64,000 bases of DNA, from NCBI RefSeq assembly GCF_900116135.1, contig NZ_FOZX01000001.1, forward strand, positions 1,364,001 through 1,428,000, written 5' to 3'. The DNA is from Saccharopolyspora flava (lineage in GTDB: Bacteria; Actinomycetota; Actinomycetes; Mycobacteriales; Pseudonocardiaceae). Below, piece after piece: positions 46,091-55,839 of the stretch; the first letter of the stretch is position 1; the number at the start of each line of letters is the position of its first letter. Both the position numbers and the translations under genes were made by a program. Below the pieces are notes generated by a model. The model saw only the letters and a program-made list of their open reading frames with translations, was not told the DNA's origin and did no database searches.

Positions 46091-47248
46091 TCACTCCACG
46101 GCAGCAGTTTCGAGCGCACCGGTCGCGGCCGGGTAGAAGTGCGCGACGGCGTCGCGGGCCCGCTCGGGATCGCGATCGGCCTGCAGCGCGGTGGCGATCA
46201 CGGCGGCGACGCGGGGCGCGGCGAAGGACGTCCCGCTCCAGCGGGCGTAGCCGAAGTCGCGCCCGCCGCCCGCGGTCATCCGCACGAAGCAGCTGCGCAC
46301 GTCCACTCCCGGGGCCGCGGCGTCGACCCAGTCACCGCGGTTGGAGAACTCGGCGATCCGGCCGTCCGCCCCGGTCGCGGCCACGCCCACCACCCCGGGC
46401 AGCGCGGCGGGCCAGAACGGCCTGGTCCGGCCGTGGTTGCCCGCGGCGGCCACGACGATCGCCGGGTCCATCGCCCGCAGCTCGGCGGCCAGGATCTCCG
46501 GGCACTCGTCGTCGGCGGTGTGGCAGCCCGAGGTCAGCACGACCACGTCGACCGGCACGCCCCGCTGCTGCGCCGAGCGCCGCAGGGCGCGCAGCCCGGT
46601 GGCGACGGTGAGGTCGTCGGTGAAGCCCAGCGAGGACAGCACCCGCTGCGGCCGGATGATCGCGCCGGGCGCGTGCTGCAGCACGACGCCGCTGACGAAG
46701 GTGCCGTGCCCGGCCTGCCGGTCCTGCCCGGAATCGTCGTCGGCGTCGAGCACCTCCGGTGCGGCGACGAACCCCGGGCGGCCGGTGAACCAGGGGTGCG
46801 GGTCGCAGCCGGTGTCGAGAACGCCCACGACCACCGGCGGTTCCCATTGGGCCGCAGGCGGTTCCGGAACCGGTGGGCTGAAATCCGCTTCAGCGCCGGT
46901 GCCGAACATCACCGGGGTGCCGAACATGACCGGACTGCCCACGTGAACGTTGTTCACCGACACGCCGGAGGTGTCGCGGGCGAGCTCGACGCAGTGATCG
47001 CGTTCCGCATCGCGGAGCCGGATCCGCGCCAGCATCAGGTCCTCGTCGTGGTGCACCCGGTCGATCCACCGGCGGTAGCGGTCCAGCACGGGGTCCAGCG
47101 ACTCCGCCGGAGCCAGCAGCTCACCCCTCCTGACCAGGCATTCCGAGTCGCCGCCCGCGTCGTGCAGCACCATCTCGTGCCCGTAGGACGTCCAGATGCG
47201 ATGGAGTTCGGCCAGCTCCGGGCCGCCGCGCTGTTGATCCTGATCCAC
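46091..47248 (-). CDS. S8 (subtilisin-type) serine protease, probably intracellular
   Basis: 385 residues. A novel N-terminal domain (about 1-120, helical, RIWTSYGHEMVLHDAGG...VHHDEDLMLARIRLRDAERDH) and a linker with repeated PVMFGTPVMFGTG precede the subtilase domain. The triad is complete: aspartate in VVGVLDTGCDPHPW, histidine in AGHGTFVSGVV, serine in SGTSFAAPRVAAV; the oxyanion asparagine is in AAAGNHGR. No signal peptide, unlike secreted mycosins. Its start (GTG) is weakly supported; another GTG lies three codons upstream. It is 121 bases upstream of the sigma gene on the same strand. Confidence 0.9.
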   Translation of the reverse strand: MDQDQQRGGPELAELHRIWTSYGHEMVLHDAGGDSECLVRRGELLAPAESLDPVLDRYRRWIDRVHHDEDLMLARIRLRDAERDHCVELARDTSGVSVNNVHVGSPVMFGTPVMFGTGAEADFSPPVPEPPAAQWEPPVVVGVLDTGCDPHPWFTGRPGFVAAPEVLDADDDSGQDRQAGHGTFVSGVVLQHAPGAIIRPQRVLSSLGFTDDLTVATGLRALRRSAQQRGVPVDVVVLTSGCHTADDECPEILAAELRAMDPAIVVAAAGNHGRTRPFWPAALPGVVGVAATGADGRIAEFSNRGDWVDAAAPGVDVRSCFVRMTAGGGRDFGYARWSGTSFAAPRVAAVIATALQADRDPERARDAVAHFYPAATGALETAAVE

Positions 47249-47422
47249 AGCGGACACTCTGCATGTTTCGGGCGAAGTCCACAGCGGACGCGACCCTTTC
47301 GGGGAACGGGCGCGCTCCGGCGACAACGTTTGGCCCCTTCCGGAGTCCCCCGAATGCATGGAGAATGCTGACCCAACTGTCGTGATCGTCGCTCCGGGTG
47401 GTCCGAAATCGCCCCCTGGAGT

Positions 47423-47437
47423 GGTTGAATATCAACC
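47423..47437. promoter_or_regulatory. Inverted repeat in divergent promoter region
   Basis: GGTTGA-ATA-TCAACC, a perfect 6-bp dyad in the 260-base gap between the S8 protease and the divergent secreted-protein gene. Possible operator for either. Confidence 0.35.
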
Positions 47438-47507
47438 GGAGGCGCCGACCCCGGCGCAACCGTTGCCCCGCCGCGCACGGATCGCGCGAACCTGACGGAC
47501 ATTGGCG

Positions 47508-48479
47508 GTGATCACCGTGAAGGGAAGCTGCGCTGCGCGCGGTCCCCGTTCGCGGACCGCCGCGTTTCTCGTGCGGCTCTCGCTGTTCAGCGGCGTGTGT
47601 CTCGGGGCGTTGATCGGCGGAGCGACCGCGGCCTCGGCCGCCGAGCACGCGCACGTCGACAAGCCGAGCGTCGAGCAGTCCGTCTCCCCGGGGCAGTCGG
47701 CTTCTTCCGGGCAGTCGGCTTCTTCCGGGCAGTCGACCTCCTCCGGGCAGTCGGCCTCCTCCGAGTCGAAGAGCTCCGGGTCCAAGAGCTCCGAGTCGAC
47801 GGGGTCGAACGCGCAGGACTCGAAGGGCTCCGGCTCCGCGAAGCCGTCGAAGCCCGACGTGCCCGAGGTCGAGCCCGCCCAGCCGGAGAAGGTCCAGCCC
47901 GAGAAGGCCAAGCCGGAGAAGGTCCAGCCGAGCAAGCCCGAGGTCCAGGCACCCGCTGAACCCGAGGTCGCCCGCTCGAACGGCAACGGCAACGACGACC
48001 GGCCCGAGCAGGCCCAGACGAACTCCTCGTCGCACGCCGACTCCCCGTCCGAGCAGAACCAGGGCGCCTCGGCGAAGGCCACCAACTCGCGCCACCACAA
48101 CACCCCCGCGGCGACCCACGGTCAGCCGCAGGACACGACTCCCGACCTGGTCACTGAGCCGGTCTCCCACGAACCGGTGCCGGCGACCGGCACCAGCACC
48201 GCGCGCGACGACGCCCAGCCGCGGGCGCCCGACGAGCAGCCCGCTCCGGACGTCGAGCGGCAGCGCGATCCGGGCCCGGGCGTGCCCGAGCCCTGCTCAC
48301 CACCGGCCGGTTCGGTGGTCTCGGCGGGCACCGGTTGCCTCGGTGGCCTGCGCAGCGCGCACGCCATCCTGCCCGGGTCACCCGACCTTTCCGACAGCGC
48401 CACCACGCTGGTGGCGCACCGCGACGTCGGTCCGGACATCACCACACGATCGGCCGAAACCACGGCGTCGCCCGACTAA
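47508..48479 (+). CDS. Secreted, low-complexity Ser/Pro/Lys-rich protein
   Basis: About 323 residues. Signal peptide with RTAAFLVRLSLFSGVCLGALIGGATAASAA and a cleavage site after ASAA. The mature part is disordered: four tandem GQSASS hexapeptides (encoded by 18-base repeats), Ser/Lys/Gly-rich stretches, KVQPEKAKPEKVQPSKPE repeats, then Gln/Asn/Pro-rich sequence, ending with a short conserved-looking segment PCSPPAGSVVSAGTGCLGGLRSAHAIL that contains two cysteines. No sortase signal. Looks like a wall-spanning or aerial-hypha surface protein. The start is uncertain among TTG/GTG/GTG within 15 bases. Confidence 0.8.
   Translation: MITVKGSCAARGPRSRTAAFLVRLSLFSGVCLGALIGGATAASAAEHAHVDKPSVEQSVSPGQSASSGQSASSGQSTSSGQSASSESKSSGSKSSESTGSNAQDSKGSGSAKPSKPDVPEVEPAQPEKVQPEKAKPEKVQPSKPEVQAPAEPEVARSNGNGNDDRPEQAQTNSSSHADSPSEQNQGASAKATNSRHHNTPAATHGQPQDTTPDLVTEPVSHEPVPATGTSTARDDAQPRAPDEQPAPDVERQRDPGPGVPEPCSPPAGSVVSAGTGCLGGLRSAHAILPGSPDLSDSATTLVAHRDVGPDITTRSAETTASPD
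47691..47762. repeat. 18-base tandem repeat x4 inside the secreted protein gene
   Basis: GGGCAGTCGGCTTCTTCC occurs twice exactly, then twice with synonymous or near-synonymous changes, encoding GQS(A/T)SS hexapeptides. The first two units are identical at DNA level, showing recent expansion. Confidence 0.9.
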
Positions 48480-48672
48480 CAGCGGCCGTTCCGGCCTGCA
48501 TGAAGCCGCTTCTGCGGTGACTCTGGTGTCAACACCACCCGATGGACTCCGATCCGGACGCCTGCGCCCGGCCGGATCGGACCGGGGCGCCACCAGCCTG
48601 CACGGCAGCGTCGCTGAAGAACATCGCTGACTAAGCGTCTCTGACCTGCCGAAGAACAGGACTGGGCCCTGG

Positions 48673-48706
48673 CCCCGGTGCCGCGATTGCCCCTGCGGCA
48701 CCGGGG
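48673..48706. terminator. Hairpin terminator
   Basis: CCCCGGTGCCGC and exact complement with a ten-base loop, located between the convergent secreted-protein and MocR genes. Confidence 0.65.
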
Positions 48707-48725
48707 CGGCGCCCCGCAGGTCGTA

Positions 48726-48764
48726 CCGCCCGTCGGCACGTCGAGGGGCCGTGCCGACGGGCGG
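48726..48764. terminator. Second hairpin terminator
   Basis: CCGCCCGTCGGCAC and exact complement (14 bp) with an 11-base loop; second of two hairpins between convergent genes. Confidence 0.65.
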
Positions 48765-48862
48765 CCGGCGACTTCTCAGGGATGGGATCCGCGAAATCCG
48801 CACGGGACTTCCCGCGGTCCCACCCGGCGCAGTCCTGAAGCTCGCTGCGAGGGGTGTGAGCT

Positions 48863-50308
48863 TCAGGCGATGGGAACGGTGAGCGGGTTCGGTGCCGGCC
48901 CCGGCCGCACCGAACCCGCTGCCGCCGCGAGCCGCTGGATCGCCTCGACCAGCCGCTCGCCGGGCAGCGTGTAGGGAACTCGGATCCAGCGCTCCAGCGA
49001 TCCGTTCACCGAGAACCGCGCCCCCGGGGCCAGGCGCACCGAGTGCGCCTCGGCCGCCACCGCCAGCCTGCTGGCGATGGGTTCGCCGACGTCGCACCAC
49101 AACGACAGCCCGCCGTCGGGAACCCGGAACCGCCACTCCGGCAGGTGCTCCCGCAACGCCCCGACCAGCACGTCCAGCCGCTCCGCGGCCTCGGCCCGCC
49201 GCCGGGCGAGCACGGGTTCGGCGTCGTCGAGGAGTTCGGTGAGCACCAGCTGCTCCAGCACCGGGCTGCCCAGGTCGGTCGCGGCGCGACCGAGCACCAG
49301 CCGCTGGATGAACTCCTCCCCGGCCCGCACCCAGCCGAGCCGCAGGCCGCCCCAGAACGACTTGCCCGCCGAGCCGATGGTGATCACCCGGTCGGTGAAG
49401 CTCGCGATCGGCGGCGGGGCCTGCCTCCCGGTGAGGTCGATGTCCAGCAACGTCTCGTCGATCACCGCGTTCGTGCAGGTCCGGGCCAGTGCCCGCGCCA
49501 GCCGCTCGCGGCCTTCGGCGTCCAGCAGCACGCCGGTCGGGTTCTGGAAGTCGGGGATCAGGTAGGCCAGCCGCGGCGAGGTCTGGCGCAGCGTCGCGGC
49601 GAGCAGGTCCAGGTCCCAGCCGTCGTCGGTCATCGGCACCGCCACCGGAGTCACCCCGTGCGCGCGCAGCGCTTCGATCGCGTTGGGGTAGGTGGGGTGC
49701 TCGATGAGCACCCGCTCGCCGGGCGACACGAGAGCCCGCAGGACCAGCGCGAACGCGTGCTGCGCACCGTTGGTGATCATGATCTGCTCGGGGTTGGTGG
49801 GCAGTCCGCGCGCCGTGTATCGCTCGGCGACGCGGGCGCGCAGGGCGGGCAGTCCGTGCGGCTGGTAGCCGTGGTCGCCGATCTGCTCGGCGAGCCGCAC
49901 CTGCGCCCGCTCCACGGCCCCGCGCAGCTCCGGCGGAGCGCCAGGGGTGGCCTGGGCGAGGTTGATCACGCCCGGGTCGCTGGAGGGGAACCAGCCGCCC
50001 TGCGCCTCGGCGCCGCGCCGCGAGTCCGGCAGCTTCACCCAGGATCCGGCGCCGCGGCGGCTCGCGGCGAACCCGCCCTCGCGCAGCCGTTCCAGAGCCC
50101 GGGTGACCAGGGTGCGGCTCACGTCGAGGGAACCGGCGAGCTCCCGCTCGGCGGGCAGCCGGGTGCCGGGAGGAAGTCGCCCGTCGAGGACCAGCTGGCG
50201 GATCCCGTCGGCGAGCAGCTGGGAGGACGGGCGCGTGCCTTGGTGCCAGCCCCCGAGGAGGTCGCGGAGCTTGTGGCCGTGGATGTGCGCACCGGGCGTC
50301 GGCAACAT
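48863..50308 (-). CDS. MocR/PdxR-type GntR regulator with aminotransferase domain
   Basis: 481 residues. N-terminal GntR winged helix: QLLADGIRQLVLDGRLPPGTRLPAERELAGSLDVSRTLVTRALERLREGGFAASRRGAGSWV. C-terminal fold type I aminotransferase: MITNGAQHAFALVLRALVSPGERVLIEHPTYPNA, LIPDFQNPTGVLL, PLP lysine in ITIGSAGKSFWGGLRLGWVR. Such proteins sense PLP or an amine. It diverges from a YczE-type membrane protein gene, a pairing known for MocR regulators that control the adjacent transporter-like gene. ATG start. Confidence 0.93.
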   Translation of the reverse strand: MLPTPGAHIHGHKLRDLLGGWHQGTRPSSQLLADGIRQLVLDGRLPPGTRLPAERELAGSLDVSRTLVTRALERLREGGFAASRRGAGSWVKLPDSRRGAEAQGGWFPSSDPGVINLAQATPGAPPELRGAVERAQVRLAEQIGDHGYQPHGLPALRARVAERYTARGLPTNPEQIMITNGAQHAFALVLRALVSPGERVLIEHPTYPNAIEALRAHGVTPVAVPMTDDGWDLDLLAATLRQTSPRLAYLIPDFQNPTGVLLDAEGRERLARALARTCTNAVIDETLLDIDLTGRQAPPPIASFTDRVITIGSAGKSFWGGLRLGWVRAGEEFIQRLVLGRAATDLGSPVLEQLVLTELLDDAEPVLARRRAEAAERLDVLVGALREHLPEWRFRVPDGGLSLWCDVGEPIASRLAVAAEAHSVRLAPGARFSVNGSLERWIRVPYTLPGERLVEAIQRLAAAAGSVRPGPAPNPLTVPIA

Positions 50309-50316
50309 GGGTCCAG

Positions 50317-50364
50317 AGTAGTGCGATTGGACATCGTCTTGAAGGCCAATTTACGGCTACTACT
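50317..50364. promoter_or_regulatory. MocR/YczE divergent operator region
   Basis: Nested dyads lie in the 61-base gap: AGTAGT...ACTACT at the outside and ATTGG...CCAAT (50326-50330 and 50345-50349) inside. Such spaced repeats are expected for a dimeric MocR protein controlling the divergent pair. Confidence 0.5.
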
Positions 50365-50369
50365 GGAGC

Positions 50370-51080
50370 ATGGCCTCAGCACCGGTCCACGTGGATCTCT
50401 CCCCGCTGTCGATGCGGTTCCGGACTCTGCCCCGGTTCGCCCAGCTCATCGGCGGACTGCTGCTCTACGGCGCGAGCCTGGCGCTGATGGTGCGCGGCGA
50501 CCTGGGTCTGGCGCCGTGGAGCGTGTTCGACCAGGGCGTCTCCGAGCGGCTGGGCGTGAGCATGGGCACGGCCAACGCGGTCGCGGGCGCGGCGATCCTG
50601 CTGTGCTGGCTTCCGCTGCGCGAGCGACCCGGCGTCGGCACGGTCGCCAACGTCCTGCTGGTCGCGATCGCCCTGGACGCGACGCTCGCCGCGCTCCCAC
50701 CCGCGCACGCGCTCGTGGTGCGGCTTCCGCTGCTGGTCGCCGGGGTCGCGCTCAACGCGCTGGCGACCGCGATCTACGTCGGCGCCCGGCTCGGCCCGGG
50801 CCCGCGCGACGGGCTGATGACCGGACTGCACGCGCGGACCGGTCGATCGGTGCGGGTCGTGCGGGCGTCCCTCGAGGTCGGCGTGCTCGCCGCGGGCTGG
50901 CTGCTCGGCGGCACGGCCGGGCCCGGAACCGTGCTGTACGCGGCGGCGATCGGGCCGCTCACGCAAACCTGTCTGCGCTTCACCGCCGTGCGAGGAAAAA
51001 GATCTCTGCCCCTAGAGACATCTCGGATACCACGCAGTAGCATTGACGCCGTCCACCTGACCCCCAGGGGTGGACCTTGA
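50370..51080 (+). CDS. YczE/YyaS/YitT-like membrane protein
   Basis: 236 residues, five hydrophobic helices: LIGGLLLYGASLALMVRGDLGLAPWSVFDQGVSERLG (typical family opening), GTANAVAGAAILLCWLPL, VGTVANVLLVAIALDATLAAL, LPLLVAGVALNALATAIYVGARLGPGPRDGLMTGLHARTG, and VLYAAAIGPLTQ. Family members are thought to be transporters and often pair with MocR regulators, as here. The ATG 61 bases from the divergent start is used; a second Met fourteen codons on is possible. The C-terminal 40 residues are unusual and polar. Confidence 0.9.
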   Translation: MASAPVHVDLSPLSMRFRTLPRFAQLIGGLLLYGASLALMVRGDLGLAPWSVFDQGVSERLGVSMGTANAVAGAAILLCWLPLRERPGVGTVANVLLVAIALDATLAALPPAHALVVRLPLLVAGVALNALATAIYVGARLGPGPRDGLMTGLHARTGRSVRVVRASLEVGVLAAGWLLGGTAGPGTVLYAAAIGPLTQTCLRFTAVRGKRSLPLETSRIPRSSIDAVHLTPRGGP

Positions 51081-51129
51081 CGCCCCCGCACTCCCGGTAA
51101 CCCCCAGGCCGGTTGAGCGCGGGGGCGTC
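51079..51129. terminator. Bidirectional hairpin between convergent genes
   Basis: GACGCCCCCGC and exact complement (11 bp) with a 29-base interior. It begins within the last bases of the YczE gene and precedes the convergent gene end. Confidence 0.55.
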
Positions 51130-51136
51130 CCTACGT

Positions 51137-51760
51137 CTACAGGGCGTTGATTGTGGACGGCGCCCGTTCCGCCCTGGCCAGCGCTCGCAGCAGCGCGCTC
51201 TGCCCGTGCCGCCGAGCGGCCACACCGGACAGCAACCGCAGCACGGGTTCGATCACATCGGACGGCAGCTCCGGCGTCTCGACCCCGACGCTGACGGCGA
51301 TGTCGTCGTCGTGCACAGCGATCTCCATCATGCGCGTGACCAGGTAGTCGTCGAGCCGGATCGCGCGACCGGCGTGCTCGACGAGCCGGTCCGGCGCTGC
51401 CGCGGGCAACGTCGTCCGCAGTTCCTCGATCGCGGCGTCGAGCCTGCGCACCAGCGCCGCGTGGCCCTCGGCAGCGACCTCCTCGCCGAGCTCGCGCAGC
51501 TTCACGTTGATCTCGGCGTGCACATCGGCCCCGACCCACGGCATCCCGGAGTAGTAGTCGAGCAGCGAGATCGGCTCACCGGCCGGTTCCCCGGCCGCGA
51601 GCAAGCCCGGCAGCCGCAACACCTGAGCCCCGAGGTGCCCGACCAACCCGGACACGCGGAACTCGGCCAAGGCGCTCTCGCGCTCCCACGCCTCGGCCAC
51701 GGCGGGCTCCCGGATCAGTCCAACGGCGATCCCGGCAGCCCGAAGATATGCGTCTCGCAC
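51137..51760 (-). CDS. Maleylpyruvate isomerase N-terminal (DinB-like) family protein
   Basis: 207 residues. Helical DinB-like fold: WERESALAEFRVSGLVGHLGAQVLRLPGLLAAG (metal-type histidine in SGLVGHLG), then RLVEHAGRAIRLDDYLVTRMMEIAVHDDDIAVSVG with the second histidine in MEIAVHDDD. This arrangement matches MDMPI_N proteins, which may use mycothiol. Substrate unknown. GTG start: two adjacent GTG codons follow GGGAGG; the second gives the usual spacing. Confidence 0.82.
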   Translation of the reverse strand: MRDAYLRAAGIAVGLIREPAVAEAWERESALAEFRVSGLVGHLGAQVLRLPGLLAAGEPAGEPISLLDYYSGMPWVGADVHAEINVKLRELGEEVAAEGHAALVRRLDAAIEELRTTLPAAAPDRLVEHAGRAIRLDDYLVTRMMEIAVHDDDIAVSVGVETPELPSDVIEPVLRLLSGVAARRHGQSALLRALARAERAPSTINAL

Positions 51761-51986
51761 CACGTTCCCTCCCCGTTGCAGGCCTCCGGAAGCTACCGCC
51801 GGCCACCGACAGCGCGCGTCCGAGAAATCCCTCGCTCGTTGTCGGCATGTCGACTTACCGTCCCGGGCATGAACTTCTTGGTCGAGTTGGCCGCCCACGG
51901 GCTCCTGGCCGGTGCGCTGGCTCCGTGACGATGAGTTCCCGGTGCTGCCGTGGTCTACCCACGAGGAGACCGAGGAGGTGCGGGAC

Positions 51987-52568
51987 ATGCTGGAGCCGGT
52001 GCGAGGACCGGAACTGATCGGACTGCTGGAGCGGAGCTTCGCCGCCACGTCCGCCGTGCTGAAGGCGGTGCCGCCGCAGCGTCGAGACGATCCGACACCC
52101 TGCGAGGGCTGGACCGTCGGCCAGCTCGGCGGGCACCTGGTCGGGGGCGCCACCTACTTCGGGCGATCGGCGGCCGGGATGGCGCCCGACCTGCCCACCG
52201 AGGAGCCGCGATCGCTCGGCGACGACACGACGGCGGCCTTCCGCGAGGCCGTCGAGTTCAACCTGGCCGCGTTCCGCCGCCCCGGCGTCCTCGACGCGGA
52301 CCACGGCTTCGTCTTCGGCCCCACGCCGGGCTGGGTGATCGCCTCCATCAGCCTCTCCGAGGTGCTGCTGCACGGCTGGGACCTGGCGCGCGCCCTGGAC
52401 CTGCCGTACTCGCCGGACGACGGCGCCGTCGACGCCGTGCTGCGGTTCCAGATGCAGGGCAGCGAGGACCAGCTGCGCGCCGAGGGCATGTTCGCCCCGG
52501 CCGAGCAGGCACCGCCGAACGCGACGCCGCTCCAGGAGCTGGTGGCCTTCACCGGCCGCCTGCCCTGA
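51987..52568 (+). CDS. TIGR03086-type metal-binding protein (DinB-like)
   Basis: 193 residues. [41 protein letters not shown] carries the family's PCxxWxxxxLxxHL signature, and [18 protein letters not shown] carries the second histidine motif (HGWDLARA). Homologues are annotated TIGR03086/maleylpyruvate isomerase N-terminal proteins and presumably bind metal. The ATG with GAGGAGG nine bases upstream is preferred to an earlier in-frame start. It diverges from a similar but distant family member. Confidence 0.9.
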   Translation: MLEPVRGPELIGLLERSFAATSAVLKAVPPQRRDDPTPCEGWTVGQLGGHLVGGATYFGRSAAGMAPDLPTEEPRSLGDDTTAAFREAVEFNLAAFRRPGVLDADHGFVFGPTPGWVIASISLSEVLLHGWDLARALDLPYSPDDGAVDAVLRFQMQGSEDQLRAEGMFAPAEQAPPNATPLQELVAFTGRLP

Positions 52569-52681
52569 TCATCCGGGCGAAACGGGCGCCGCCGTCGGGG
52601 TGCCGTGGCAGGATTCCGCAGGTGAGCGCGCGATCCGTCCGGGAACGCGATCCGCATCCGGGAACGCCGAACGGAGTCACC

Positions 52682-55036
<2,355 letters not shown>

Positions 55037-55082
55037 GCCGCGCCCGGATCGAAATTCGGTGGAGGCGGCCCGATTCGGCCGT

Positions 55083-55128
55083 TAGGGTGCTCGACGTGAT
55101 GCAGCAGTTCTTCTTCCGCTTGGGCTGA
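55083..55128 (+). CDS. Phe-rich leader peptide with leaderless-type promoter
   Basis: GTG-ATG then MQQFFFRLG and a TGA stop (start at 55096, stop ending at 55128); coordinates include the -10-like TAGGGT at 55083-55088, seven bases before the GTG. Three consecutive Phe codons (TTC x3) are unusual for such a short frame and resemble transcription-attenuation leaders. Alternative hairpins follow immediately. The downstream gene has no visible link to phenylalanine, so the regulated function is open. Confidence 0.55.
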
Positions 55129-55176
55129 CTCGGTTCTCACGAGTCCCGGCGTCGCGAGGCCGACGCCTTCCGAGTC
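55127..55176 (+). promoter_or_regulatory. Alternative hairpins, putative attenuator
   Basis: GACTCG at 55127-55132 can pair either with CGAGTC at 55140-55145 or, as GACTCGG, with CCGAGTC at 55170-55176; the two are mutually exclusive. A further stem GGCGTCG/CGACGCC (55148-55154 and 55161-55167) lies inside. The first arm overlaps the leader-peptide stop codon, as expected if ribosome position decides the fold. Confidence 0.5.
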
Positions 55177-55193
55177 ATGCCTGAAGGGGAACC

Positions 55194-55814
55194 ATGCTCT
55201 TGCTCGTCAGCGGCGCGTCCGGCGTCGGCAAGACCACCGCGCGCCTGCACGCACGTCCCCTGCTCGACGAGTCCGTCGAGACCGCCGAGCTGTTCACGCT
55301 CGGGGAGATCCCGGCCGTCCCGACCATCGCCTGGCGCCAGCAGCAGGTGGAGGTCGCGGTCCGGCGAGCGATCGAGCTGAACGCCCGGGGCGAGCACCTG
55401 CTGTTCGCGGGGGATCCGGTCCCGCTGGGCGAGGTGCTCGCCGCCCCGAGCGCCGACCGGATCGACGTCGCCGCCTGCCTGCTCGACATCGACGAGCAGA
55501 CCCACCTGGCACGTCTGGCGAAGCGCGGCGACCCGGAGGAGCTGATCCCGCTCCACCAGGGCTTCGCCGCCTGGCTGCGCACCCACGCGACGGACCCGAG
55601 CCACCTCCCGGAGGCCGTCACCCGGGACGCCTGGCCGGAGATGCGCTGGCACCGCTGGACGAACCGCGCCCCGGGCCCGGAGTGGGCCGTGGAGATCATC
55701 GACACCTCACCCCTGACCCCGCAGCAGCTGGGCGCCGAGGTCGCCGCCTGGTGCCGCCGAGCGCTGACCGGCCGAGCCCCGGTCTTCCCAGCGGGCTGGT
55801 TCGACCAGGACTGA
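55194..55814 (+). CDS. P-loop NTPase / nucleoside-kinase-like protein
   Basis: 206 residues. Walker A is LLLVSGASGVGKTTARLHA (residues about 2-20). Later WRQQQVEVAVRRAIELNARGEHLLFAGDPVPLGEVLAAP resembles the lid and switch part of shikimate/adenylate-kinase-like proteins, and CLLDIDEQTHLARLAKRGDPEEL the C-terminal core. Actinobacterial homologues are annotated AAA or hypothetical ATP-binding protein. Substrate unknown. ATG with AAGGGGAA upstream. The preceding leader peptide suggests attenuation. Confidence 0.85.
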   Translation: MLLLVSGASGVGKTTARLHARPLLDESVETAELFTLGEIPAVPTIAWRQQQVEVAVRRAIELNARGEHLLFAGDPVPLGEVLAAPSADRIDVAACLLDIDEQTHLARLAKRGDPEELIPLHQGFAAWLRTHATDPSHLPEAVTRDAWPEMRWHRWTNRAPGPEWAVEIIDTSPLTPQQLGAEVAAWCRRALTGRAPVFPAGWFDQD

Positions 55815-55839
55815 CGCCCGGGGCACGACCTTCGCCGTC

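Larger units (their letters stand above)
48480..48862. other. 383-base gap between convergent genes
   Basis: No gene seen. It carries two strong hairpins (48673-48706 and 48726-48764) that can terminate transcription from both sides. Confidence 0.65.

Noticed and set aside
47691..47762. 18-base repeats as a regulatory array
   Set aside because: They are in frame within the secreted-protein gene and keep the GQSASS peptide through synonymous changes, so they are coding repeats.
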